The notes below the pieces were generated by a model, which saw only the letters and a program-made list of their open reading frames with translations, was not told the origin of the DNA and ran no database searches. 64,000 bases of DNA from CBDCCV01 sp965215025 (GTDB lineage: Bacteria > Bacteroidota > Rhodothermia > Rhodothermales > Salinibacteraceae). The translations under genes and the position numbers were made by a program. Below, piece after piece: positions 17,454-25,166 of the stretch. The stretch lies in contig CBDCCV010000001.1 in NCBI GenBank assembly GCA_965215025.1, forward strand, positions 744,001 through 808,000, read 5' to 3'. Position 1 is the first letter of the stretch, and each line of letters opens with the position of its first letter.

Positions 17454-18026
17454 ATGCCCACGCTTTTCGAACTCACCCACGAGCAGCAAGACCTCAAAGC
17501 GCGCCTCGAAGCCATCGAAGACGTCCTGGAAGAGGCCGGCGGCGTCGTCACCGACGAAGAGAGCCGCGCCTACGACGCGCTCGTGGACGACCTCGCCGCC
17601 TCCGAGGCTGACATTGAAAGTAAGCTCGACGGCTACGGCTTCGTCAAGGCCGAGATCGAAGCGGAGATCGGCGAGATCGAGGGGCGGATGGAGCCGCTCC
17701 GGGAGATCCTGGACAACCTGCGCGCGCGGTGCGACGCCAAAAAGCGCCAGGTCGAGCGCCTCAAGCAAGCCGTGCTCGACTACTTGGAGAACACGGGCCT
17801 GGAGCGGATCGACTGCGACCACTTCCGCTTCCGGCGCCAGCGCAACGGCGGCAAGCAGCCCCTCGCCTTCAGCGCCGAAGCCGATCCGTACGACGCGCGC
17901 TTCGACGCCTTCGTCCGCAAGGATTTTGACAACGATGCCCTGCGCCAGGCCCTTGACGCCGGCGACGAGCGCGCCGCCGAGGTCGCCCGCCTCGAGCCGC
18001 GCGGCCACCACCTGCGCGTTTCCTGA
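17454..18026 (+). CDS. Siphovirus Gp157-like protein (190 aa)
   Basis: An acidic, highly charged 190-residue protein, mostly helical with a long coiled-coil-like stretch at about residues 5-105. The C-terminal half contains KQAVLDYLENTGLERIDCDHFRFRR-type sequence, typical of the siphovirus Gp157 family. That family is known from Streptococcus phage Sfi21, where it was associated with resistance to phage superinfection; its mechanism is not established. I start at the ATG at 17454 (MPTLFELTHEQQDLK), because the open frame upstream runs through spacer and encodes low-quality sequence. No other phage genes are nearby, so it looks like a domesticated or solitary gene rather than part of a prophage. 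Family assignment is by motif recognition only. Confidence 0.75.
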   Translation: MPTLFELTHEQQDLKARLEAIEDVLEEAGGVVTDEESRAYDALVDDLAASEADIESKLDGYGFVKAEIEAEIGEIEGRMEPLREILDNLRARCDAKKRQVERLKQAVLDYLENTGLERIDCDHFRFRRQRNGGKQPLAFSAEADPYDARFDAFVRKDFDNDALRQALDAGDERAAEVARLEPRGHHLRVS

Positions 18027-18214
18027 GGAGACGAGGAATGGATGCGTCGGGGAATGGATGAGACGACGAAACGACGGTTGCGCGCCGGGTCTCTTCGGCT
18101 CCTCGCTTCTTCGGCTCCTCGGCTCGTCGTTTCCAGGCCGGCGGCGCTTTCGGCACAGCGGCGCGGTTCGTATGCTACGGCACGCGCCGGCTTCCTTCGT
18201 CTGCCTCGCTCGCC
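18027..18214. other. Spacer with inverted and direct repeats
   Basis: A 188-base gap between the Gp157-like gene and the dipeptidase gene. GAATGGATG occurs twice near 18036 and 18052. GACGACGAAACGACG (from about 18061) is partly matched in inverted orientation by CGTCGTTTCC (from about 18125). The word TTCGGCTCCTCG repeats twice between them. The pattern could fold into a hairpin and may act as a terminator for the upstream gene. No promoter is convincing. Confidence 0.4.
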
Positions 18215-19468
18215 ATGCCGTCCCATCTCGCTCTGCTGCTCGTTCTTTCTGTCGCCGCTGTGGTGGCCGCGGCCGGCTGCCAATCGACCGCCGAGACGCC
18301 TTCTGCCGAGACCCGGCCCGCCGGCGCGGAGAAAGAGCGGCGCGCCGAGGCCGAGCGCCTCGCCCAAGACGCCATCATCGTGGACGGGCACATCGACGTG
18401 CCCTTCCGCCTCTGGCGCCGCGATGAGGACGTGGCCCAAAGCACCGAGGGCGGCGACTTCGACTTCCCGCGCGCTGAGGCCGGCGGCCTCGATGCCGCAT
18501 TCATGTCCATCTACATCCCCGTCGAGCGCCAAAGCGACTACGCCGCCGCCCGCCAGCTTGCCGATTCGCTCATCGACCGCGTGGCGCGCATCGCCGAAGA
18601 GGCGCCGGAAAAGTTCGCCCTTGCTACCTCGCCCGAGGACGTGCGCCGCCACCACCGCGAAGGCCGCGTGGCGCTTCCGCTGGGGATGGAGAACGGCGCG
18701 CCCGTCGGCGAGGATCTTTCCAACCTCGCGTACTTCTACGACCGGGGCATCCGCTACATCACCCTGGCGCACGCCGAGGCGAATCAGATCTCGGATTCCT
18801 CGTACGACGAGGAGTGGCCGCACAACGGTTTGAGCGCATTTGGCGAAGAGGTCGTCCAGGAGATGAACCGCCTCGGCATCCTCGTGGACGTCTCCCACAT
18901 CACCGACGCGGCCTTGGAGGACGTGCTGCGCGTAGCCGAGGCGCCGGTGATCGCCTCGCACTCCTCGGCGCGCACGTTCACGCCCGGCTTCGAGCGCAAC
19001 CTGGGCGACGACGGCCTCCGCGCCATCGCCGAGAACGGCGGCGTGGTGATGATCAACTTCGGCTCGACGTTCCTGCGCGGACCGTACCAGGAAGAGGGCG
19101 ACGCCATCCGCGAGGCGATCACCGCGCATCTGGAGGAGAACGAGATCGCGCCCGACTCGCCCGAAGGCCGCCGCTACTTCCAAGAAGAGCGCCGCGCAAA
19201 CCCCGTTGGCACGGTCGCGGACGTGGCCGATCACATCGACCACGTCGTAGAACTCGTCGGTGTGGAGCACGTGGGGCTGGGGTCGGACTTCGACGGCGTC
19301 TTCGCGCTGCCGGAGGGCTTACAGGACGTGTCCATGTACCCGAACCTCGTGGAGGAACTGCTGCGGCGCGGCTACTCCGAGGCCGACGTCCGCCTGATCC
19401 TGGGCGAGAACGCCCTGCGCGTGTGGGAAGAGGCCGAGCGTGTGGCCGCGCGGATGCAAAACTCCTAA
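18215..19468 (+). CDS. Membrane dipeptidase (peptidase family M19), lipoprotein (417 aa)
   Basis: A zinc dipeptidase of the renal dipeptidase family, which cleaves dipeptides including some with D-residues. The N-terminus MPSHLALLLVLSVAAVVAAAGC is a lipoprotein signal with lipobox AAGC, so the enzyme is probably anchored facing the periplasm. The metal-binding start DGHIDVPFRLWRR, the MENGAP segment, the histidine-bearing VIASHSSART and the LGSDFDGVFALPEGL segment are all in family order, and the length is normal. The next gene (HicB-like) begins 27 bases later on the same strand. A role in recycling peptides is plausible from the family. Confidence 0.92.
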   Translation: MPSHLALLLVLSVAAVVAAAGCQSTAETPSAETRPAGAEKERRAEAERLAQDAIIVDGHIDVPFRLWRRDEDVAQSTEGGDFDFPRAEAGGLDAAFMSIYIPVERQSDYAAARQLADSLIDRVARIAEEAPEKFALATSPEDVRRHHREGRVALPLGMENGAPVGEDLSNLAYFYDRGIRYITLAHAEANQISDSSYDEEWPHNGLSAFGEEVVQEMNRLGILVDVSHITDAALEDVLRVAEAPVIASHSSARTFTPGFERNLGDDGLRAIAENGGVVMINFGSTFLRGPYQEEGDAIREAITAHLEENEIAPDSPEGRRYFQEERRANPVGTVADVADHIDHVVELVGVEHVGLGSDFDGVFALPEGLQDVSMYPNLVEELLRRGYSEADVRLILGENALRVWEEAERVAARMQNS

Positions 19469-19495
19469 AAAAACTTTGAGCAGAAGAGGTACGCG

Positions 19496-19681
19496 ATGAA
19501 ATTCCGCGTGTTGATCGAGCAGGACGAAGACGGCGTGTTCGTGGCCGAGGCGCCGGCGCTGCCGGGCTGTGTCACGCAAGGGGCTACGCGCCGGGAAGCG
19601 CTCCAGAGCGCGCGCGAGGCCATCGCGCTCCACCTCGGAAGCCTCGAAGCGCACGGCGAACCCATCCCGCTGCCGGCATGA
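19496..19681 (+). CDS. HicB-like antitoxin-family protein, orphan (61 aa)
   Basis: A 61-residue protein with the compact HicB RNase-H-like fold signature. The opening strand MKFRVLIEQDEDGVFVAEAPALPGCVTQ is followed by a helix (REALQSAREAIALHLG). HicB proteins usually neutralise a HicA mRNA interferase encoded next to them. I find no HicA-like gene on either side, and this one lacks the C-terminal DNA-binding extension of full HicB. Its stop overlaps the start of the next gene by four bases (ATGA at 19678), suggesting translational coupling to the decarboxylase. It may be a stand-alone HicB-fold protein with another role. Confidence 0.8.
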   Translation: MKFRVLIEQDEDGVFVAEAPALPGCVTQGATRREALQSAREAIALHLGSLEAHGEPIPLPA

Positions 19682-21108
19682 CGAATCCGAACGGCCAGCC
19701 GCACTCTCCCGACCTCGCCGCGCTCCTTAGCCGGGCGATGGCGCGCGTGGACGCCTGGGAAAAAAGCTGGGGCGCGTTCGACCCGCACCCGGCGCTGGCC
19801 GTGGAGGCGGATCGGCTCGAGGCGGCGCTGAGCGAGTACCTGGACCGGCTCGGCGGGAACTACCCGTTTTTCCATCCGCGCTACGCCGGGCAGATGCTCA
19901 AGCCGCCGCACCCGGTGGCCGTGGCCGCCTACGCCGCCGCCGTGCGCATCAACCCGAACAACCACGCCCTCGACGGCGGCCCCCCCACCGGCCAGATGGA
20001 AAAAGAGGTCGTGGCCGACCTCGCGCGGATGCTCGGCCTGCCGGATGAGACGCTCGGCCACCTCACCGGCGGCGGCACCGTAGCCAACCTTGAAGCGCTC
20101 TGGGTGGCCCGCCATCTCCATCCGCAGAAGAAGATCGCCTTTAGCCAAGGCGCGCACTACACGCACGGGCGGATGTGCGAGGTGCTCGGCGTCGAAACGA
20201 TTGTCATCCCCACCGATGCGGCTGGGCGGATGGACCTCTCGGCGCTCGAAGACGCGCTCGAAACCGGCGAGATCGGCACCGTGGTCCTCACGCCGGGGAC
20301 GACGGGCCTCGGCGCGGTGGACGCTTTAGACGAGGCGCTGCCGCTCTGCCAAAAGCACGCCGCGCGCGTCCACGCCGATGCGGCCTACGGCGGTTTTTTT
20401 ACTTTGATGGCGCAGCCCGAAGCCGATGCGCCGGAAGGCTTCCCCGCCGCCGCGTTCCGGGCGCTGGCCGGCTGCGACTCGGTGGTGATTGACCCGCACA
20501 AGCACGGGCTGCAGCCCTACGGCTGCGGGTGCGTGCTCTTCCGCGATCCGGGCGTGGGGCGTTTCTATCAGCACGACTCGCCCTACACCTACTTCACGTC
20601 CGACGAACTCCACCTCGGCGAGATCAGCCTCGAATGCTCGCGGCCCGGCGCGGCGGCGGGTGCGCTCTGGCTCACGCTACGCTGCCTGCTGCTGCGGGCC
20701 ACAGGCGGCCTCGGTCCCGTCCTCGCCGCGTGCCTCCGCGCCGCGCGCCGCTGGGCCGATCTGATCGAAAAATCCGACGCGCTCCTGCTCTACGCCCCGC
20801 CGCAGACGGACATCGTCGCCTTCTTCCCGCGCACGGAAGCCGCCACGCTTTCCGCCGTGGACGCGGCCAGCCGCCGCCTCTTCGAAAGGGCTATGCACGA
20901 CTCAGGCGATCCCGTCTTCCTGAGCCTCTACCGCCTCCCCGCCGAAAAGCTCGTAGCCCAGTTCCCGCATCTACAAGCGGATCGCCCCGACGCCGCCGTC
21001 CTCCGCAGCGTGCTGATGAAGCCAGAGCACGAACGCTTCGTAGACCACCTCCACGCGCGCGTCGAGCATTTCGCCCGCGCCGCCTCCGCCGATCCCTCCG
21101 CCGCCTAA
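19678..21108 (+). CDS. Pyridoxal-dependent amino acid decarboxylase, group II (476 aa)
   Basis: A cytoplasmic PLP enzyme of the glutamate/aromatic-amino-acid decarboxylase superfamily, releasing CO2 from an amino acid to give the amine. GHLTGGGTVANLEALWVAR is the phosphate-binding segment, and HADAAYGGF carries the Asp that pairs with the pyridine nitrogen. VVIDPHKHGLQPYGCG contains the Schiff-base Lys275. Length is normal for the family. The exact substrate (Glu, Asp, Tyr, DOPA or another) cannot be read from these motifs. The start ATG overlaps the stop of the HicB-like gene, and the SCP2 gene follows 14 bases after the stop, so the three may be cotranscribed. Confidence 0.88.
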   Translation: MTNPNGQPHSPDLAALLSRAMARVDAWEKSWGAFDPHPALAVEADRLEAALSEYLDRLGGNYPFFHPRYAGQMLKPPHPVAVAAYAAAVRINPNNHALDGGPPTGQMEKEVVADLARMLGLPDETLGHLTGGGTVANLEALWVARHLHPQKKIAFSQGAHYTHGRMCEVLGVETIVIPTDAAGRMDLSALEDALETGEIGTVVLTPGTTGLGAVDALDEALPLCQKHAARVHADAAYGGFFTLMAQPEADAPEGFPAAAFRALAGCDSVVIDPHKHGLQPYGCGCVLFRDPGVGRFYQHDSPYTYFTSDELHLGEISLECSRPGAAAGALWLTLRCLLLRATGGLGPVLAACLRAARRWADLIEKSDALLLYAPPQTDIVAFFPRTEAATLSAVDAASRRLFERAMHDSGDPVFLSLYRLPAEKLVAQFPHLQADRPDAAVLRSVLMKPEHERFVDHLHARVEHFARAASADPSAA

Positions 21109-21122
21109 CCGCCCCGCCGCCG

Positions 21123-21458
21123 ATGCAAAAATTCGAGACCGTCCCCGAAGTCATGGCCTCCTACCCGGAGCGCTTCAAGCCCGAGGCCGCCATGGGCACG
21201 CAGGCCGCCGTGCAGCTCCACCTCACGGGCGAGGGCGGCGGCGACTACCACCTCCTCATTGACAACGGCACGCTCGACGTGCAGGAGGGCACGCACCCCG
21301 ACCCCACCGTCACCGCCACGGCGGATGCGCAGGACTGGATCGCCCTCAACAACGGCGAGACCGATCCCATGCAGCTCTTGATGCAGGGGAAGGTGAAGTT
21401 CAGCGGCTCCATCACCATGGCGATGAAGTTCCGCTCCATGTTCGAGACGGCGGCGTGA
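21123..21458 (+). CDS. SCP2 sterol-binding-domain protein (111 aa)
   Basis: A small soluble protein with the SCP2 fold: helix, then the beta strands YHLLIDNGTLDVQEG and DPTVTATADAQDWIALNNGE, then the LMQGKVKFSGSITMAMKF segment typical of bacterial SCP2 proteins. The family binds lipids or long-chain acyl groups in a hydrophobic tunnel. The ATG at 21123 (MQKFETVPEVMASYPERF) sits 14 bases after the decarboxylase stop. An inverted repeat lies downstream and may end the transcript. Confidence 0.85.
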   Translation: MQKFETVPEVMASYPERFKPEAAMGTQAAVQLHLTGEGGGDYHLLIDNGTLDVQEGTHPDPTVTATADAQDWIALNNGETDPMQLLMQGKVKFSGSITMAMKFRSMFETAA

Positions 21459-21466
21459 GCTTTTTT

Positions 21467-21530
21467 GACGACGGACGATAGGCGACGGACGACCATCAGA
21501 GTGCGAACGTCGTCGGTCGTCCGTCGTCCC
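21467..21530. repeat. Intergenic inverted repeat, GACGACGGACGAT family, copy 1
   Basis: The left side contains two tandem words, GACGACGGACGATA and GGCGACGGACGACC (21481-21494). The right side, GGTCGTCCGTCGTC (21515-21528), is the exact reverse complement of GACGACGGACGACC. The loop is about 20 bases. The element sits between the SCP2 stop and the oxidase start, so it could work as a terminator or spacer. Similar elements lie at 24209-24264, 49653-49722 and 63688-63742. Confidence 0.75.
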
Positions 21531-21567
21531 CGCAGGCCTGCCGCCCGCCCAAACCTCTTGCACGACC

Positions 21568-22761
21568 GTGAATGAGCCGAATCGCTCTGCCCAATCCATC
21601 GGCATGGAGCGGCAGCTCAAGCGCTACATGGATGGGATGCAGGGGCAGCCGCCGGCGCAGCCCATCGCCATCGAGGCGCTGCGCGAAGCGGCGCGCGGGG
21701 TGCTCGCGCCCGAGGCGTTCGACTACCTCGACGGCGCCGCCGGCACCGAGAGCACCATGCGAGCCAACCGCCACGCCTTCGAGCGCTGGCGCCTCCTCCC
21801 GCGGATGCTGTGCGGCCCCGCCGAGCGCGACCTCTCGGTGACGCTCTTCGGAGAGCAGATGCGCGCGCCGATTCTGCTAGCGCCCATCGGCGTTTTGTCC
21901 ATCATCCACGAGACGGCCGAGGTGGGGGCCGCCGAGGCGGCGCGCGCGCTTGGCTTGCCGCTCGTCTTGAGCACGGCGGCCTCGCGCACCATCGAAGAGG
22001 TGGCCGAAACCCTCGGCGAGACGCCGCGCTGGTTCCAGCTCTACTGGCCCAAAACGCGCGACCTGGCCGCCAGCCTCATCCGCCGCGCCGAACAAGCCGG
22101 CTACTCCGCCCTAGTCGTCACGCTCGACACGACGATGCTGGCCTGGCGCCCGCGCGACCTCGAGCATGGCTACCTCCCCTTCCTCCACGGCGAGGGGCTG
22201 GCGAACTACTTTTCCGACCCCGTCTTCCGCGCCGCCCTCGACGAGCCGTCCGAGGAGAACCCCACGCAGGCCATCCTCTACTTCGCCTCCCTCTTCTCGA
22301 ACCCCGGCCTGACGTGGGACGACCTCGCCTTTTTGCGCGAGACGACGGACCTCCCCATCGTCCTCAAAGGCATCCTGGCGCCTGACGACGCCCGCCGCGC
22401 GGCGGATCACGGCACCGCCGGCGTCATCGTCTCCAACCACGGCGGGCGGCAGGTGGACGGCGCCCTGGCCGCGCTCGACGCGCTCCCCGCCATTGCAGAG
22501 GCTGTGGGCGATAGGCTTACGGTGCTTTTCGACAGCGGCATCCGCACGGGGAGCGACGTCTTGAAAGCGCTCGCCCTCGGCGCCGGGGCGGTGCTCGTAG
22601 GCCGGCCGTACGCTTACGGTTTGGCGGTGGGCGGCGCGGCCGGCGCGCGGCGCGTCCTGCACAACCTCCTCGCTGACCTCGACCTGACGATGGGCCTGTG
22701 CGGCTGCGCCTCCCCTGCCGAGCTTCGCCGCGAGCACCTCGTCCGCGTAGACGGCGCGTGA
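21568..22761 (+). CDS. FMN-dependent alpha-hydroxy-acid oxidase/dehydrogenase (397 aa)
   Basis: A member of the lactate oxidase / lactate monooxygenase / glycolate oxidase family, oxidising a 2-hydroxy acid to the 2-oxo acid with FMN. FDYLDGAAGTESTMRANRHAFE is the N-terminal family segment, PILLAPIGVLSIIHE follows, and VSNHGGRQVDGALAALDALP contains the catalytic His (about residue 291) and Arg. The C-terminal FMN-phosphate segment is FDSGIRTGSDVLKALALGAGAVLVGRPYAYGL. The first start in frame is GTG at 21568; an ATG at 21604 (MERQLKRYMDG) is an equally possible start. Which hydroxy acid is used is not evident. Confidence 0.88.
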   Translation: MNEPNRSAQSIGMERQLKRYMDGMQGQPPAQPIAIEALREAARGVLAPEAFDYLDGAAGTESTMRANRHAFERWRLLPRMLCGPAERDLSVTLFGEQMRAPILLAPIGVLSIIHETAEVGAAEAARALGLPLVLSTAASRTIEEVAETLGETPRWFQLYWPKTRDLAASLIRRAEQAGYSALVVTLDTTMLAWRPRDLEHGYLPFLHGEGLANYFSDPVFRAALDEPSEENPTQAILYFASLFSNPGLTWDDLAFLRETTDLPIVLKGILAPDDARRAADHGTAGVIVSNHGGRQVDGALAALDALPAIAEAVGDRLTVLFDSGIRTGSDVLKALALGAGAVLVGRPYAYGLAVGGAAGARRVLHNLLADLDLTMGLCGCASPAELRREHLVRVDGA

Positions 22762-22764
22762 ACG

Positions 22765-23424
22765 CTACGGGGCGAGGCGTTCGAGCGTCCAGCCGGTGCC
22801 GTCTTCGGCGCGGCGGTAGCGGAGGCGGTCGTGCAGGCGGGTCGGGCGGCCCTGCCAGAACTCCATCTCTTCGGGGATGAGCCGGTAGCCGCCCCAGTGC
22901 TTGGGGCGCGGCACCGCCCCGTCCTCGTCGCCGAAGCGCGCCTCGGCGGCCTTCAGGCTTTCTTCCAGCGCGGCGCGGCTTTCGACCACCTCGCTCTGCG
23001 GCGAAGCGTGCGCGCCGAGGCGGCTCCCGCGCGGGCGGCTCCGGAAGTAGGCGTCCGACGCCTCAGGCGCAAGCTTCTCAACGCGCCCCTCGATGCGGAT
23101 CTGCCGCTCCAGCGCCGCCCACCAGAAGACAAGTGCGGCCCGTGGGTTGGCGTCCAGTTCGCGCCCTTTGCGGCTCCGGTAGTTCGTGTAGAAGCGGAAG
23201 CCGTCTGCGCCCGCGCCTTTCAGAAGCACGACGCGCGCGGAGGGGCGGCCGTCCGCCGTGGCCGTGGCGAGCGTCATGGCGTTCGGCTCCGCCACCCCCT
23301 GGGCCGCTTGCGCCTCGGCAAACCACGCATCGAACTGCGCGATGGGATCAGCGGCGGCGCGTTCTTCTGTGAGGCCGCTTTGCTGGTACTCTCTGCGGAG
23401 GTCGGCGAGGTTTTGCGCGGGCAT
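22765..23424 (-). CDS. pdxH: Pyridoxamine 5'-phosphate oxidase (219 aa)
   Basis: An FMN enzyme making pyridoxal 5'-phosphate from pyridoxine or pyridoxamine phosphate, the last step of vitamin B6 biosynthesis and salvage. The family pattern is complete: LRREYQQSGLTEERAAADPI at the N-terminus, the FMN-binding segment PSARVVLLKGAGADGFRFYTNYRSRKG, then ALVFWWAALERQIRIEGRVEKL. The C-terminal signature is WGGYRLIPEEMEFWQGRPTRLHDR, ending in LERLAP. Length is standard. Its stop is 3 bases from the stop of the convergent hydroxy-acid oxidase gene. The PLP decarboxylase and trans-sulfuration enzyme nearby use its product, but there is no sign of an operon. Confidence 0.95.
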   Translation of the reverse strand: MPAQNLADLRREYQQSGLTEERAAADPIAQFDAWFAEAQAAQGVAEPNAMTLATATADGRPSARVVLLKGAGADGFRFYTNYRSRKGRELDANPRAALVFWWAALERQIRIEGRVEKLAPEASDAYFRSRPRGSRLGAHASPQSEVVESRAALEESLKAAEARFGDEDGAVPRPKHWGGYRLIPEEMEFWQGRPTRLHDRLRYRRAEDGTGWTLERLAP

Positions 23425-23474
23425 GGACGTCGGGGATGGCGTGGGCGTGGAGGCAGGCTCGATGCATCAAGCCC

Positions 23475-24173
23475 CTACGTTTCGTGCGCGGACCAGACGT
23501 AGCTCAACAGCGGCAGACTTTCTTCGGCGAGGCGGACGACCTCCTCGGAAAACGCGGGCGTGGCGAGTTCGCTTTCGGGCACATCGCGGCGGACGAGGAA
23601 GCTCTGCCACTTCAGGTGCTCGGCGATGGCGCTGTCGCGGTAGTCGGAAAAGCCCTGCGGCATTCCGGTGAGCGTGTCGCTCCGGGGCGTGACGGGGAGG
23701 CCGCGCGCCTCCATCTTTTCGAGAAGCGAGAAGAACGCGCCGGGCTGCTCGGCCATCCGCTGGCGCACGGGCCGCAGGTAACGCGCCGAGAGCTGGTAAA
23801 AACCCGCCGAGAGAAAGGAGTTCTCCGGCTCGATGTGGACGTAGACGATGCCCGGCGCGTCCTTGCTTCCGGAGCGGTCGAACAGCGCGCTTATGTGCGT
23901 CTTGTACGGCCGCTTGTCGTTGGAGAAACGGACGTCGCGGTAGATGCGAAAGCCTGAGCTTCGAGGGTCGCCGGTGAGTGGCAGCCCCTCGTCCGCCATG
24001 CGCCGCGCCACGTCGGCGATGAGGCACTCGAGCGGGCCTTTAAGCTCGTCTTCGTACGTGCTTTTGCGCGGCTTGAACCAGTCGCGCTCGTTGTGCTTCT
24101 CAAGCTGGCGCAGGAAAGCAAAGCCCTCCTCGCGGAAGCCGGGAAACGGAGGAAGCGCAGTGAGGTCGGGCAT
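23475..24173 (-). CDS. DUF2461 / TIGR02453 family protein (232 aa)
   Basis: A conserved bacterial protein of unknown function. It carries the family features FPGFREEGFAFLRQLEKHNERDWFKPRK at the N-terminus, IYRDVRFSNDKRPYKTHISALF in the middle and a VYVHIEPENSFLSAGFYQLS segment. There is no signal peptide or TM. The length of 232 is typical. It lies upstream of pdxH on the same strand with a 50-base gap and may share its transcript. I know of no established biochemical role for the family. Confidence 0.88.
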   Translation of the reverse strand: MPDLTALPPFPGFREEGFAFLRQLEKHNERDWFKPRKSTYEDELKGPLECLIADVARRMADEGLPLTGDPRSSGFRIYRDVRFSNDKRPYKTHISALFDRSGSKDAPGIVYVHIEPENSFLSAGFYQLSARYLRPVRQRMAEQPGAFFSLLEKMEARGLPVTPRSDTLTGMPQGFSDYRDSAIAEHLKWQSFLVRRDVPESELATPAFSEEVVRLAEESLPLLSYVWSAHET

Positions 24174-24208
24174 GTGTGCGTGAGGTTTGGAGGTTTGGGA
24201 GATTGGGC

Positions 24209-24264
24209 GGACGATGGGCGAATGACGACGCTTAGCCGACGGAGGCCGTCGTCGGCCGTCCGTT
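24209..24264. repeat. Intergenic inverted repeat, GACGACGGACGAT family, copy 2
   Basis: The left side has GGACGATGGGCG (24209-24220) and ATGACGACG. The right side has GCCGTCGTCGGCCGTCCGTT (24245-24264), partly the reverse complement. It lies between the DUF2461 gene start and the DUF429 gene stop, both on the minus strand. It is less symmetrical than copy 1 but uses the same words. Confidence 0.6.
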
Positions 24265-24274
24265 GTTGGTCATC

Positions 24275-25075
24275 TCAAAACCAGATCTCCATGCGGAGGC
24301 CGCGCGCATCGGCAGGCGGATCGTCGGGGAGGCGGCGGGCGCGGCCAGCACGGATGCGCGCGGCGGTCCAGCACGCGGCTGAGGCGTCGAGGAGGTCGTC
24401 TGGCGCGACGCCGCGCGGGCGCTTGTGCAGCGCCGCCTCGACCTTCTCGAAGCCGTTGTTTTTCAGAAGGCGCGTGCGGATGGCGCGGCCTTCGGCGCCG
24501 TGCTTGCTCTGGGCGACGGCCGCGCCGCCGTTCATGGCGTAGAAGGAAAGCTCAGGATGCACCTCGCGGAGGCGCTTTTGGCGCGCGGGCGTCATCGTGG
24601 CGTCTACGGCGCGCATCTTGGAGAAGAGGTTGAACGCCATCTTCGAGAGACCGATGCCGCCCTCAGAGTGCGCGCGGTTGGCGGCCTGCGCCGCGTCGTA
24701 CTCGGTGCAGGCGAGGGCAGCGCGCGCCGGCGGCGAGAACACGCTCGACGCGCGTGGGCGGCCGAGCAGTTGACGCGCCTGACGGTCACACGCCCGCCCG
24801 CCGCGCTCGATGACCTCGGGCAGACCGATAGGCATGTCAATCGCCACAACGGCCGGCGCTTCGGCAAGAGAAGCCAGCGCTTCGGCATCCGAGACGGAGC
24901 GCTGACGAAAAGCGCCCGTCGCTGTGTGGCGGAGGATGACGATCCAGCCCGCACGGCACCCATCCGCCCCGGCGACCCACGTTTCGCTTTTTTTCGTTTC
25001 GCGTTTGGCGTTCAAGGTTTGGCGTCGCAAGCTTAAAGACCAGCTACGCACCGTCTTAATCTCAAGCGGCCTCAA
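24275..25075 (-). CDS. DUF429 family predicted nuclease-like protein (up to 266 aa)
   Basis: A protein of the DUF429 family, which has a ribonuclease-H-like fold and no established activity. The open frame begins about 30 residues before the conserved core. The core starts WVAGADGCRAGWIVIL, a strand with an Asp expected in the active site, followed by AIDMPIGLPE (second acidic position), RASSVFSPPARAAL and REVHPELSFYAMNGG. The C-terminus is DDLLDASAACWTAARI with another Asp. The N-terminal extension lies in a low-complexity stretch, and I see no better ATG closer to the core. The true start is therefore uncertain and could be a non-ATG codon. Confidence 0.8.
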   Translation of the reverse strand: MRPLEIKTVRSWSLSLRRQTLNAKRETKKSETWVAGADGCRAGWIVILRHTATGAFRQRSVSDAEALASLAEAPAVVAIDMPIGLPEVIERGGRACDRQARQLLGRPRASSVFSPPARAALACTEYDAAQAANRAHSEGGIGLSKMAFNLFSKMRAVDATMTPARQKRLREVHPELSFYAMNGGAAVAQSKHGAEGRAIRTRLLKNNGFEKVEAALHKRPRGVAPDDLLDASAACWTAARIRAGRARRLPDDPPADARGLRMEIWF

Positions 25076-25166
25076 CGTTCGCCCTCACCAAGCGAAAGCG
25101 GGAGAGAACGCGCCAGTCTCGCGTACGCCCACACCCCCACCCTCCCAGACCTCCACCCGTAAACGA

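Noticed and set aside
17439..18011. Minus-strand 190-codon frame exactly opposite the Gp157-like gene
   Set aside because: The hydrophobic/acidic pattern is the mirror of a charged coiled coil on the other strand. The plus strand matches a known family.
17014..20000. Possible prophage remnant around the Gp157-like gene
   Set aside because: No integrase, attachment duplication, structural or replication gene is present. Neighbours are chromosomal metabolic genes.
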